From NCBI GenBank assembly GCA_024867545.1, contig JANFNE010000022.1, positions 558,001-622,000 of the forward strand: a DNA stretch of 64,000 nt, written 5' to 3'. Of this stretch, positions 24,391 to 35,350 are shown piece after piece; position 1 is the first letter of the stretch; the number at the start of each line of letters is the position of its first letter. This DNA comes from Phytopythium helicoides (lineage: Eukaryota > Oomycota > Peronosporomycetes > Pythiales > Pythiaceae). Below the pieces are notes generated by a model. It was not told where the DNA came from, ran no database searches, and saw only the letters and a program-made list of their open reading frames with translations. Made by a program: the position numbers and the translations under genes.

Positions 24391-24715
24391 GAGCAGGTCG
24401 GAGGCTTGCGGGAACTTGGGCGGATATTGGGTGTGGGAGGCTGGGGGATGCAGTTATAGAGGCAAGTCAAAAGCGGCATGGAAATTTGCCATTGGGAATG
24501 CGAGCGAGATTTGATTGGTGCTGTGTGGACAGCGTTCCGCTCGCGCGATTGGCGCTGCGTCGTTCTAAGAGACTTCTACCGAATGCGATGAACAAGACAA
24601 CAAGGCTAAACAGGGACGGGCAGAATTTCATTTGATTTGGCGACCAAAAACTACAAGAACCACGACAAGGCATCGACAATGCAAAGCAAACATCAAATCA
24701 CAAACGTTGAGCTAG
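24391..24715. other. Intergenic, nothing recognised
   Basis: Upstream of the AcpS start; would hold its promoter. No gene or repeat recognised. Confidence 0.5.
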
Positions 24716-25239
24716 ATGCACAGGTTACATCGGCCCAGAACCACCTTCCCAAGTCGGATGCCGATTAGGAGCACGTTGCTGACAAGTTCAGCGAGCGACC
24801 GGAGGTCTCCACACCGCGAGATTGGCGGAGCTTGTGTAGCAAGTTCAACCATCTCGAGCGGGAGAAAGCCCCGCCGGTCAGGCGCGGCGCAGGACGCCCG
24901 TGAAGCACGCTGCGCTTGCCCGCCGCCACAGCGTTCGACGATGCAGAAGACGAAGACGCAGAGGTGGCCTCCGCCCACCACGCCTGGAGCTCACCCGCGT
25001 CAACGGCGGCAGCGTTCGCAGTGGATGCTCCAGGTTCGTGGGACGATTGCCAGATAAGCAACGTCTGTGAGCTGTTCGAGAAAATCAAAACTGTTTTCCA
25101 GCGCGCAGGTGCACGATGCATTGTCGATTTGGCTTTTGCCGGGAGTAATAATCCGTCTTTGATCACGAGACAAGCGCGCGGCGCCCTACGTACCCGCCAT
25201 GTACTCGTCTTGGAGCTCCTAGGCTTTGTATCAATATAA
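24716..25239 (+). pseudogene. Transposase-like remnant (DDE_Tnp_4/Harbinger type)
   Basis: A plus-strand frame (about 24949-25166) reads AVDAPGSWDDCQISNV, then GARCIVDLAFAGSNNPSLI. This matches the layout of DDE superfamily endonucleases of the PIF/Harbinger kind (APGSWHD, then a VVDSAF block and a LIKS-like end). Just upstream, in another frame, KFSERPEVSTPRDWRSLC resembles the Myb/SANT-like DNA-binding part used by the same elements, but it ends at a stop. Only a fragment remains, with no start codon and no terminal repeats seen. At 25168 the similarity switches abruptly to a piece of the DeSI-like gene. Identification rests on motif pattern alone. Confidence 0.4.
25168..25208. repeat. Fragment duplicated from the DeSI-like gene
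   Basis: About 41 bp match 8343-8383 with roughly five mismatches, in the same orientation. In the DeSI gene this segment spans the end of exon 1 (DANEYMA) and the start of intron 1, including the splice donor. Here it directly abuts the transposase-like remnant. Confidence 0.6.
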
Positions 25240-25308
25240 ACACACACAAAAAGAGCTCAGACCGACGTTACACAATTACACAATCCTTCAGCGGTGCTGA
25301 TCAACTAG

Positions 25309-25690
25309 TAGCCCCAGGATATTATAGATTAGCTGGCGGTTCTCCGCAATGTCCTGCTGCTGCTGACAGTGGTCATCCGCTCGAGCCAACCTCTCTGTCT
25401 GCGCGGCCGCTGTCTGAGCACGCCTCTCTTCGGCAAGCACAGCGTACAGCGTGCGCTGCAACGTGGTCCTCGTGCTCCTGCGGTGCAGGTGTCAGCAGTG
25501 AGTGGCGAACCCGAGGCTGTCGGTGGTCTCGTCCTGCTGCTGTTGACGTATGCTGCGCAGGAGCACGAGAATCGCGTTACAGCGCGCACGGAACTCGCGG
25601 ACGAACGGCGCGCGCTGTACACTGTGCTTGCAAAAGAGTCTCAACATTCCAGGAATGCTTGTTGCTCAACAGCATCAGAAGCATCGACGT
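25309..25690 (-). other. Possible coding remnant (helical, Gln/Arg-rich)
   Basis: Minus-strand frames read LYAVLAEERRAQTAAAQTER followed by QQQQDIAENRQLIYNILGLL, and upstream, in another frame, NAILVLLRSIRQQQQDE. The composition is coiled-coil-like, as in C-termini of transposon-associated DNA-binding proteins. There is no start codon, and the frames do not join with a clear intron, so I treat it as a remnant. Confidence 0.3.
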
Positions 25691-25699
25691 TAAACTAAG

Positions 25700-26700
25700 A
25701 ATACGATGAACGAAACGAAACTGCCCATAGTTCTTTGAATGCTTCGATGCTGGGATAATTGCATTTTATTGCCAAAAAGCAGACGGATTAGTTCATATTG
25801 CTGGAACTATATTTATGGGAGTGTGTTTGCAGCAAGCTGGAGACGTTAACGTTCAGGTACGCACCCAACCTACTTTCCATATTTCGATTTTGGGCTAAGG
25901 TTTTAGGGGAGGTTGCCTCTTGAAATTGTAGATCAACCTGACAATTTGTCAATTACTATGGATGTGTAAATAGTACAAAGCTCATTGATCAAATGTGTTT
26001 CCCGATTCGTGTTTTTCTTTGATATTTCAGTGCCTAGATAGATCACTTTGACTTCGCGTTTATTTCGAAGTGAAGAAGATAATCATCGAAAGTGCCGCTC
26101 CAAAGGTGTTGCCAGCAGGTGCTTTCTTCGGTTTTCATTACACTGCATCTAGAAACCCTAGTTCGAGTTGCTCCCACACGTTTCCTCTTTGCGAGACACA
26201 TGAATGCGAAGAAATGCCCGCACAAGTGCGCCGGTCGGAAAAAACGCTTCTTTCATCTGTTGCACTGATGACTTGAAGGGTAGGTTCGGGTGACATGGGT
26301 GAACTATCGGTTGTGAGAGGAATGCATATGTTTCCAGAGGTTTGAAGACTGGGATCGCTTGGGATCATATCAGATGCGAGAGGGTATCGACCACTGCGTC
26401 TGGTCTGTTCGCCATAGTAGGAGTATAATGTGGATCGGTGTATGGGGTCCCGCTGTCTCATTCATTCTCGTTTCGTCACCATCATCTATGATATCCGCTG
26501 TCGAATGAACCCACGCCCGGCAAGTGGCAATTGGTAGGATTTGTATGATCCGTGACTGATTTATTTGCTCAATAAAACCTCGCGTCCGAGGTTAAACGCG
26601 CAGGGTCGCCAAGGATTTTCGCGGGCGTGCATACTGTGACCAAGATGTTGCTATAAATCGCACCTAAGCGGGGCGCGCCGACTGTCTTTTTTCCGCCGCC
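25700..26700. other. AT-rich intergenic region, no gene seen
   Basis: About 1 kb of lower GC than the flanks. Only short frames on both strands, none with recognisable domains or codon bias like the neighbouring genes. No terminal repeats or structured RNA recognised. A TATA-like CTATAAAT lies at about 26651, near the following gene. Confidence 0.5.
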
Positions 26701-26712
26701 GACGCTATTCTA

Positions 26713-26729
26713 CCACTTTCTGTTTCGCC
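26713..26729 (+). promoter_or_regulatory. Initiator plus flanking promoter region-like motif
   Basis: CCACTTT (26713-26719) fits the oomycete initiator YCAYTYY and is followed within two bases by TGTTTCGCC, which resembles the flanking promoter region (FPR). It lies about 30 bp upstream of ATG 26747, the usual place. Pattern match only. Confidence 0.4.
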
Positions 26730-26746
26730 CTCCAAGCCCAAGCAAG

Positions 26747-27766
26747 ATGCTGTCGGCCAAGAAGCTCGTAGCGCTGGCGGCCGTGGCGGCCGCGCTGGCG
26801 TCGCCTGGGCTGGGCGCGCCCATGGGTGGTGTGCACCACCGCACGCGCTACAGCAAGCACCTGGCGCCGGGCCAGGGCGCGGACGCGCAGCTCAAGGCGG
26901 GCGACGACGCGGACGTGGCGATCGACGCGGGCGAGGACGCGAGCTTCGACCTGTCGGGCAGCGACGACTACGACCTGTTCGCGTCCGGCGACGGGCTGGA
27001 CCTGGACTGGGCCGGAAGCGAGGACCTGGACGCCGAGCTCGACATCGACGACGAGGACAGCCTGGACGTCGACGGCTCGCTGGATGAGATCGACATCGAG
27101 GGCTCGGGCCCCATCGACCTGAGCGCTGACGCCTCGCTCTGGGGAAGCGACGAGTTCGACGCGTCCGTCGACTTTGACGAGGGCAGCGTCGACCTCGAGA
27201 TCGACGACAGCGAGGACTACGAGCAGGACCTCGAGTTCGGCGACGACGAGGTCGTGGACGAGGTCATCGACCTGCCGGCAGGCGCCAAGTCGGTGCGGCT
27301 GCGCGTGCACCGCGGCGACATTGACCTCGAGATCATCCGCGAGTCGCCCACCAAGGCCAAGAAGTCGGCGCCCGTCGTGGCGTCGCCCTCCAACGACAAG
27401 AAGGAGCAGCAGCAGAAGAAGGAGCAGAAGAAGACGGAGGCCAAGAGCGACCAGAGCGTCTCGTACGTGGCCGAGGCCGAGCAGTGGGTCGAGGACAACG
27501 CCAACAAGCCCGCCTTCCTGGCCGGCGTGGGCGTCGCGGCCGCCGCCGTCGTGGGCGTGGCCGCCGTGGCCATCGCGCGCAACCGCAAGCGCGCGGCGGC
27601 GCGCTCGGTGCTCTCGGGCGAGACCGAGGAGGTCGAGGTGGTCGAGGAGGACGCACCGGCCGAGTCGGACGACGACGAGTCGAGCAGCGACGAGGAGGAG
27701 GTCGCGGGCGCCGACGCACTCACGCAGGAGGCGGACAAGGCCAGCGTGGTCGAGGGCTCCGTCTAA
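26747..27766 (+). CDS. Acidic secreted/type I membrane protein, oomycete-type unknown
   Basis: Intronless, 339 residues. The N-terminus MLSAKKLVALAAVAAALAS is a signal peptide with likely cleavage near GLGA. Residues about 45-180 are extremely rich in Asp, Glu, Ser and Gly (DLDWAGSEDLDAELDIDDED), then comes a short ordered segment (SVRLRVHRGDIDLEIIRES), a Lys/Gln/Glu linker, a membrane helix (AGVGVAAAAVVGVAAVAIA) and a basic stop-transfer (RNRKRAAAR). The cytosolic tail is again acidic. This suggests a cell-surface or wall-associated protein with a calcium-binding-like acidic ectodomain. No named family recognised. GC-rich with strong third-position bias, suggesting high expression. Confidence 0.8.
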   Translation: MLSAKKLVALAAVAAALASPGLGAPMGGVHHRTRYSKHLAPGQGADAQLKAGDDADVAIDAGEDASFDLSGSDDYDLFASGDGLDLDWAGSEDLDAELDIDDEDSLDVDGSLDEIDIEGSGPIDLSADASLWGSDEFDASVDFDEGSVDLEIDDSEDYEQDLEFGDDEVVDEVIDLPAGAKSVRLRVHRGDIDLEIIRESPTKAKKSAPVVASPSNDKKEQQQKKEQKKTEAKSDQSVSYVAEAEQWVEDNANKPAFLAGVGVAAAAVVGVAAVAIARNRKRAAARSVLSGETEEVEVVEEDAPAESDDDESSSDEEEVAGADALTQEADKASVVEGSV

Positions 27767-28103
27767 ACCGTAGTCGATCCAGTCGGCGGCCGCGGCGCCA
27801 TGACCGCGCCGCATGTAAGGTCTCCCGAGCCGTTGCACCAGTAAATTTATGGCTGCTTTTATACTTGGCGTGCGTATGGGTCGAAGGGGGGCGGCGCTCC
27901 TCACTGGAAAGGATCGGTCGCGCCTCAGATATCTTGAGTTGAGTATGGTCAATCACCTTTCACGGCTTATACTGGATCGGATGGGTGCATGTGGGTTCAA
28001 AACTGCCAGAGCATATACTGCACGTGGGCCACACACAAACGGAGGATCTTGAAGCGACGCAGCTGGAAGGGATCAGGTGTAACCGTCAGAGTTGCTACCG
28101 ACC
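27767..28103. other. Intergenic
   Basis: 3' flank of the acidic membrane protein and 5' flank of the next plus-strand gene. No further gene seen. Confidence 0.5.
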
Positions 28104-30047
28104 ATGGCCGTCGCCCAGCGCGAGCTCGTGCACGGACTCGTGGAGCGCAGTCATGACCGCGTGACGCAGGCGCGCGCGGGCCAGAGCCTGCCCCATATCC
28201 TCCAGACCGGCGAGGGTCACGCTAGCCTCCCGCTGCTGCCGACGCCCACGACCGATGCGCTGGCGTCCTCTGCACTGGTCTTTAATGCGCGCGCAAACGA
28301 GCGCAAGGCACAAAAGGTCAGCCAAATTAACGAGGTGAGGCCAATGGCGAGGCGCCAGGGCGTGCTCTCAGTGTCCAAGTCGCTCGAGGCCGTCCAGGCG
28401 CTGCCGAGAGCGCAGCACCACGCAACCTCACAGCAGCAGTTCCAAGAGTACGTGCAGCAAAAGAGCTACCAGAATCATTCGTTGCGTCCGAAAGACCGGA
28501 GACAGGGCGTGCTCCCACAAGCCAAGCAGCTGAAAAAGTTGGTCGAACACGCGCAGGCAGAGCAGCTGGCCGCACACGAGTCAGCTAAAGTCAAACTAGC
28601 GCGCGCCATCGCAAAGCTTCGAGGTCACGGGGCGTTCCTTCAGGCCCACGATCTCCGTCCGCCACCTACCCCGTCGTTCGAAGACTTCAAAAATCCGCAT
28701 CTCGCCTTTATGGAATTCAAGCGCAAAGCTGAGCTCGAGGAGGCCGCCACTACAAAGCATCGCCGTGTTCACCCGTACGACGCTCGAGGTGAAATTTCAA
28801 CCATTCATGGTGACTGATACAATTCGTGAAGCGTAGAAGTGCAGGGCTAGAAGATGGCAACACAACGAAAAAGATCCCTATACGCTTTGGGGATCAGATT
28901 TGCTTAATCTCGACAGTATCGCACCTCCCGCTTGCCATCGGATCGGACGGTAGGAGCCATCCAGCTGGCACAACCGCCGTGGGTCCGCATATGACCTTTA
29001 CGATAGTGAGTTCGATTCAAAGCTGATACTGTCGATTTGGTGCATTACTCCGCTCTGACAAGCCCAATATGACAGATTGACTTCTGCCACCCTTCGCGAC
29101 GGGACGAACTTACGCTTCAAGATGCGTTTTGGTTGCGCATTGACGCGTCCGCCTTGCAAGCACATGGAGCTGTACACGACGACGAAGACCTCGAGTCACT
29201 TCTAGTAGATACGAACTACTATTTGGGCTGTCCTGGGTGGGTTGACACTGAGTGCACCGAGCATGCCGCTCAGTCAAAGCGACGGCGAAGAGGCCGTGGC
29301 CACAAACTCTTTCGCTTAGCTGCGATGAAAGCTCTAACTCCTTCACAAGACTATTATGGTGACGATATTGCCACGCGAGAGTATGCGATCGAGACAAATG
29401 AAAGCATCGTTCGACTTGCGAGGTGGAGAGCGCTTCTGCAGCCTTCCCATTCACACAAGCAATCTATACTTCCGCTATCCGATGCGCCTGCTGATGATGT
29501 GAACAATGCTTTGCTAAACTGCTCGCTCATTGAGCTGTCTCAAGACCACAACTTCACGCTCATGTACGATGAATCACAATCGCGCGGTGTATGTCGTCCA
29601 AACAGCAGAGAGCGTGTCGAAACCGTTCAAGGAGCTCGAGGAGCGACGACGGTAAATGCGCCAACACCATTAAGCAGCATTTGGCAAGTTCGGTTGCTCC
29701 ATCGAGACGACAGTAAACCACTGATTTGTAGTAGTCCAGGGTTGTATGACGACGAAGAAGATGACCCAGCAATTCGGTGGCTGAGAGAAAAGCAGGCACA
29801 AGTAATTGCAACGGAAGGAAGGCTTCAAGAAAAGGCTGGGCTTGCCCAACTTGCCCGTGAGCAGTTTGAGCGTGTGGCAACCGAGAGTAATAACAAACTT
29901 GCTGAAATCGAGAAGCTCAAAGACCAACGCGCGCCGGCATACTTCCAAGAGCTGCTGAATACGACATCCACGTCTCCAACTCGCAAAACAGTCAGCCCAG
30001 CGAAGAAGGCGACGCGTGAGGAAACTAAGTTTCCAAGTTTGCGTTAA
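28104..30047 (+). CDS. Conserved unknown with beta-rich central domain and C-terminal coiled coil
   Basis: Three exons (28104-28809, 28845-29005, 29076-30047) join in phase to 612 residues. The N-terminal region has two copies of an RRQGVL motif (ARRQGVLSVSKSLEAV; DRRQGVLPQAKQLKKL) about 55 residues apart. The centre (IRFGDQICLISTVSHLPLA ... PHMTFTIIDF) looks like beta strands similar in spacing to MIR/IP3-receptor-type trefoil domains, but this is only a resemblance. Near the C-terminus is a coiled coil (WLREKQAQVIATEGRLQEKA). I do not recognise the protein. It is followed at once by the second repeat copy (30066). Confidence 0.7.
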
Positions 30048-30065
30048 CACCACAGTAGCTACAAT

Positions 30066-31045
30066 CTAGATAAATGTAGCTTTCACGGCGAGTGCGGAAC
30101 ACTGCGCCGCGCAGCGAGAGACTAGAGTCTGCTCAACTGCATACGTCTTAATGACGCCCCGCTGTAGTCCGGGAAGAAGTTGGCTGGCCGCGCATGTCGA
30201 CCGAAGTTACGAAGACGTGTCCCCTCGACGGCGCTCTCGTGCTGGTGTCGTCAAGCTGAACGTCGCGCGCGTTGCTTGGTTTTCGCTGGTGCACGACACT
30301 TGCTCATCGACGCAGCTCTCGAGCGTGGCCGAGCAGCAGCAGACAGACGCAGCTTGGTTTTCGCAAGCGTCCGATGAAGCCGCCACTTGAGCCTCCGTGA
30401 AGATCTTGAACTTGGACGCGCAGCTGAAGCCGAGGCGAGGTGCTTGGATTTCGCGAACGCCTGGGTCCAGCTGACGCGTGTCTGCTCTTGATCACGAGAG
30501 GTTGTGTCTTCGTCTTGGTTTTCTCGCGCGGTGGATCCTCAAGCGCGTGGCCCTGGGTCGTGGACCGCGGACAGCAGTCGCTTGAGCTCCATCTTGAAAC
30601 TTGCCAACTGAGGAGAAAAGAACTTGGGGTCGAATGGCTCGCCCTCGCAAGTTGAAGTCCTAGCTCTTTCATGACATCCCTCCCTTTTTACATGCAAAGT
30701 GTATGTGAAGCAAGATGGACAAGGAGGGATGGCACCCTCTGCTTTCCAACGGTCTGGTGAGCAGCCAGGACTCGACATTTGTACTGCAAAGAGGAACGGA
30801 GCGAGGAGGCAGACTTGCGAACCTGCGCGTTGGCATCCACGATGCAACCAATGAGGTCTCGGCAAGCAACCGAGGAATTCAGGAGCGTCTTTGAGTCGCC
30901 TTGGCTGTCTTCATGACGGTCGATTCCTTGCTGGGTTCCAGGCACTCCATGCTAATGAGAAACAAGCGTGTCATGCAGATACTATCGCACGCAGCCCATG
31001 CGGATATGTCGTAAGATACGACGTTGGGAACCAAGGCGTTAAAGC
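30066..31045. repeat. Dispersed repeat, copy 2
   Basis: 980 bp, same orientation as copy 1 at 5500-6488 and differing in length only by the 9-bp deletion near 30866. It begins 18 bp after the stop of the preceding gene. After GTTAAAGC the two loci have unrelated sequence. Confidence 0.85.
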
Positions 31046-31194
31046 AGTGAATTGGATGACCCAAGTTACTGCCTAGAATCGTCGACTTTTCAGGAAGATG
31101 AAAACTGTTTTGAAGCGGCTTGACTTTGAACACTTCATTGCTTTTCTCATCGATGTGTCGGATCTCTCACCCCGTTGAGACAGAGAAACTTCAC

Positions 31195-32603
31195 GATCTC
31201 TAGATGACCACGGCATGCCGCCTTTGGTAACGCTTCATCAAAGAGAGCGGGGTCTTGTGCTCCCAGTGAGAACAGGTATTGGAGAACTTCAGCGTGGCCG
31301 TTCGATACTGCTCGGAGAATGCATCGTTGAGATGAGAACGCTCGTCTGTTTCATTGAGGTTTTCTTGCGAGAATGTAACGAGTAAGTACAAGTAAAATAA
31401 TCCACGTGAACTAGAGCAACGCATGATCGACATGCCTGGGGTGACTTCGGTATTGATCAGAAACTTGGCTATCGCCAAGTGACCATTTGCCGCCGACTCC
31501 ACGCAGATCGAAGTAAAGACAGCTGACTTCGTCCTTCTTCCGTATAGAGAAACGTCACAATCTCCATATGACCACTTGCTGAAGCTTTCAAGAACGCCTC
31601 GTCGACAGCAGATCGGCTCGCCCCATGATCCAGTAAAAACTAAAGAACTCCAAAGTGACCTCCTTCCGCCGCAGGAGGGACTGCATTATCTGATGCCGAG
31701 GGACGGACTTTCCCTGTAGCAAGCAAGTACATCATGCTGTCCAAGCGACCGCCACCTGCGGCCTTCACGTAGGCACCATTGAGTGCAGACTCCTGTGTTA
31801 CTCCATGACCGAGGAGATATTTCATGACATCTGTGTGTCCGCTTTCTGCTGCTGCTTTCAGCGCTTCGAGCTCGTCCCCTTGAGCGAATCCGTAGTTCTC
31901 GAAGGGAAATTTGACAATGTCCAAATGCCCAGATCTTGCAGAACATATCCCCGCGGTGCTGCTCAAGCAGGAATCGGACAACCTCTCCATTTCCGTCCGC
32001 AGCTGCCTTTGCAAACGCTTCATAGGCGATAGATTCTGGTACTAGCATGTGCAGACGTTCGAGGATCTGTAGATGGCCCTCATTTGCCGCCCACAGAAAT
32101 TCGTTGTCGCTCGACTCTTCACACAATAGCTCCACTACGTCTTGGCGATTCGCTTTCAGCGCTTGGTCGAGCACTTTTGTCATATCCCAGGTGTCCCAGT
32201 TGAGTAGGCACTGAATGACGTTGAGGTCTCCCCTGTCGATCGCATTCCTTAGCGCGCCGCAAGATTGCACATAGTAGTAGCTCTTCAAATTCCAGCTGTG
32301 TGTTTCCCACGAGCAGTACGTGGTCTTAATCGCATCGCAATTGCCGTAAGCTGCACTGACTTCGAGCAAACGGGGTGCCAAAGTGTCCATCTTCCAGCGC
32401 AGTCGTGGAAGCAGAGAGCTCAGCCACTCAGCTTGTCCGCTCCTCGCCGCCTCTATCGCCGCCTCCTCCTCTGACAAGGAGAGCTCGTAGATCCGCGTCA
32501 TCACGTGCGATAGCCCTCGAACCGCCGGCGGGAACTGCACGGGCTTCATCTTCTTCTGGCGCTTGGACGCAGCGCGATCGCCCCTCGTCTTCCTTGCCGT
32601 CAT
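31195..32603 (-). pseudogene. Decayed ankyrin-repeat gene
   Basis: Starts at ATG 32603 with a basic N-terminus (MTARKTRGDRAASKRQKK) and runs through degenerate ankyrin units (AANEGHLQILERLHML, AAADGNGEVVRFLLEQ). Near 31930 the ankyrin sense moves to another frame (SARSGHLDIVKF, AAESGHTDVMKYLLGHG, AAGGGRLDSMMYLLATG), hits an in-frame TAG at about 31640 within GHFGVL*FLLDHG, and continues past it (ASASGHMEIVTFLYTEE) before another frame change near 31500 (SAANGHLAIAKFLI). Three lesions make this a pseudogene. It retains the 5' part missing from the 19.2-kb copy. Confidence 0.7.
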
Positions 32604-32832
32604 ATCCTGTGTGAGAATGAGGAAGCATGCAATCTTCCATTGAGTTTCTCAACTTCAACATCCTGGCAGCTTCCAACTACTCTATGAAATGAATCTTCGC
32701 CATTCTACCAGCTTTCAATGTCTGAGCGATGAGCGATTCCACCACCTGCCGTCCGTGGGTAACAGGAGCGTGCGAACATCGTTCGCAGCAAAGTAGAAGG
32801 TCACCACGTCAAGTGAATGGAGCATCTCATCT

Positions 32833-35350
32833 CTACAAAGTTGTCGCCTTCAGTAGAAAACCGCCGTCTTGCAACCAGCGTTGAGTGCGCAAGCTCTTAC
32901 TTTCTCTCGCTTCTCGCAATAGCTCCTCGCGGCGGAATAGGTGCGGGTAGTTGTAAACTAGCCACCTTAGAATCTCCACATTGTCGTCGCTTACAGCGTC
33001 GCTAAACGCGGCACTCGAGCAACCTTCGGTTCTGTTCGCATGCAAGAATGCCACCGTCTCCATGTGTTCGACCTGAACTGCTCCATCCATGGCTCGTGTG
33101 CTGCATCCTTCGGAGCGGGTTTCGTGTAGCCTCTTTGCCGTCATGAGGTCGCCTGGGCCCAGCTACTAGATCGAGAGGACTTTCCGAGCATTGAGTGAAC
33201 GGCTCATTCGGATAATTGGCCGTCAACCAGCGAACAAGCTCCAATCGACCGAACTCGTCGAGCTGAAAAGCGGTGTCGATCGCATGAGGTGATCCACCCT
33301 CCTGTCGATGTTCACATAGGAACTGCACCACCTTTAGGTGTGCAGATGCAATGGCACCGTCCAGCGCTCTTGTCGTACACCCTTCCGTGCGGTTCTCATG
33401 CAACCATTGAACAATGTCCAGATATCCATTTCTGGCTGCTGAGTCCATCGCCTGGGTCGTGCACGTTGCTCCATGTTTGTGTGCAAACTGGAGGACTTCT
33501 AACATGCCTTGCCCCGCTAGATAATCCATCACGTCAGATGAACAGCATTCGATCCGAAGTCGAGGCTGAAGGTACTCGAGGACTGGCAGGTGTCCTGCCA
33601 TTACAAGATCCTTCACTTCTACCTCAGCGATTTCCGTAATCTCACTCTCTCGGTTGTCGCAGAGCCATTTCACAACCTCGAGGTGTCCACTACAACCTGC
33701 TGCAAGCAATGCTTCCTTTGGGTGACCCTCCTTGGTGTTGTTATGAAGCCACTTAATCATGTCAAGATGGCCACAGTGGGCGGCCAATGTCATTGCTCGA
33801 TGTGTGCAGCCCTCTGCGCGATTCTCGTGCAACCACTTAGCGACCTCCAAGTGCCCATTCTCGGCAGCATCATCCATCGCCCGTGTAGAACAGCCCACTG
33901 CCAAGTTTTCATGAAGCCAAGTGACCATCTCGAGATCCCCAACGCCAGCTGCTGCATCCATTGCGTTTACAGTGCATCCCTCGGTCCGGTTCTCAGAAAG
34001 CCACTTGATAAATTCGAGGTTCCCGAAGTACTCCGCATTTTTGTCCATGAGGTTTGATGTGGCATCGAGCTTTAGCCAGGAAAATTTGCGTTCGTGCAGC
34101 CACTTGACTATCTTGAATGCTGCCGGGCCAATCATATGGTCCAAATTCAGCCGCTGCGAAGGTTGACAATTATCTTGCACTGATGGAACTTCGTCTTCAC
34201 CTTCGGCTTGACCGTCTTCGTCATCTCCGTCATCCTGCATGGCTTCGCCCACACCATCCATGTCTGAATTTCCACTATCATCGCCACTCACGTTGGCGTC
34301 TTCTTCATGAGCGTAGTCGTGATCATGGTCATGATTGTGATTATGGTCGTGGTCGTGGTCGTGGTCATGGTCATGTTCATAATCGTGGTCAAACTCATCT
34401 TCTCCGTCTACGTCAACTCTACCGTCATCTTCATTTTCGTCTTCATCCTCGTTCTCGTCATCTGAGAAATCAATTTCGATTTCAAATGGTTCGTTTTCCT
34501 CTTCAACACGCCGTACCCAGTTCGGGTAAATCGCACCCATGTGGGACGCAAAAAGCTTCACCTTTTCAAACTCGTTTTGGTAGGCTGCATACCGAATTTC
34601 AAAATACTGGACAAATCCACTTTCTATCAACCACTTTGCAAACTCTGGGGTGGCATTTCGCAGGATACTTTCGTTGCTAAGAATCCGCCGTCTTGCCTCA
34701 TCCCATTGCTCACCCGACAGCTGCTGAAGGCGATCTTCATCCACAGGAGGATTGTCCATGAGGTACTTGACTACCTCAAGGTGGGAATTCATCGCCGCTT
34801 TCTTGAGCTCTTCAAGATCCTTGAGCACGTACGGGTAGTCTTCGTACAGCCACTTGATCACATTGAGATGTCCATTCCATGCCGCTTTTGGAACAGCTTT
34901 TGTGATCACACTCTCTGGCGAGTACTCAGTAGTGAGCCACTTCAAAGTCTCTACCTTGCCGTAGATTGCTGCTTGGTCTGCGGCTTGGTTGAATTGCCAG
35001 TCTCGGAAGAACCGGTTGGAGATCTCTGGATTTCTCAGCTCTCGTGCGTGGATTCGTCGAAGTAGATGAAGGGACCCTACTTTCTCGCCTTGAACATCTG
35101 CGACGATCCAGATTCGAGTCTCGTCGAGGAACTCGTCAATGAGGTCCACGATCGGACGCAGGGCGAACAGTGCCGGATGCTCGCGACAAACTACAGAAAC
35201 TTGCGCCAATGGAGGAGGGTACTGAGATCCCGAGGGTGTCGAGCGCTCTGCCGTGCGCTGCGACTTTATCGGCTGCTGGACGTGCACGTCAGGAGCGAAG
35301 TCGCTCCCAGATGCGTCCGCTTTGGTCTCAATCGGCCACAAGAGCGGCAT
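32833..35350 (-). CDS. Ankyrin-repeat protein with His/Asp-rich insert
   Basis: ATG 35350 (MPLLWPIETK) opens a long exon with at least 14 ankyrin units, many of the form GHL-VVKWLHENR-EGCT-RAMD (for example NGHLEVAKWLHENRAEGC). Between the first and second groups of repeats is an acidic stretch and a (DH)n tract (34310-34400) with about 20 His alternating with Asp. Such repeats are protein-binding; the His/Asp tract could bind metal ions. At 33150-33165 the frame breaks: GWSSSGRTHGDGG follows in the old frame to TGA near 33002, whereas ankyrin sense resumes one base over (GDLMTAKRLHETRSEG, VEHMETVAFLHANRTEG) and ends at 32833. One surplus C in GGGCCC would explain this. The feature spans the repaired locus. 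These ankyrin families are expanded in oomycetes. Confidence 0.8.
34310..34400 (-). repeat. Minisatellite (GGTCAT/GGTCGT)n coding for (His-Asp)n
   Basis: Tandem 6-bp units, seen on the plus strand as TGGTCGTGGTCATGG. In the ankyrin gene frame they encode alternating His and Asp with a few Asn and Tyr. The unit length is a multiple of three, so copy-number changes keep the frame. Confidence 0.9.

Noticed and set aside
26705..27952. 415-codon minus-strand open frame opposite the acidic membrane protein
   Set aside because: It is an antisense shadow: its Leu/Val/Arg runs mirror the GAC/GAG codons of the real gene, which has a signal peptide and membrane helix.
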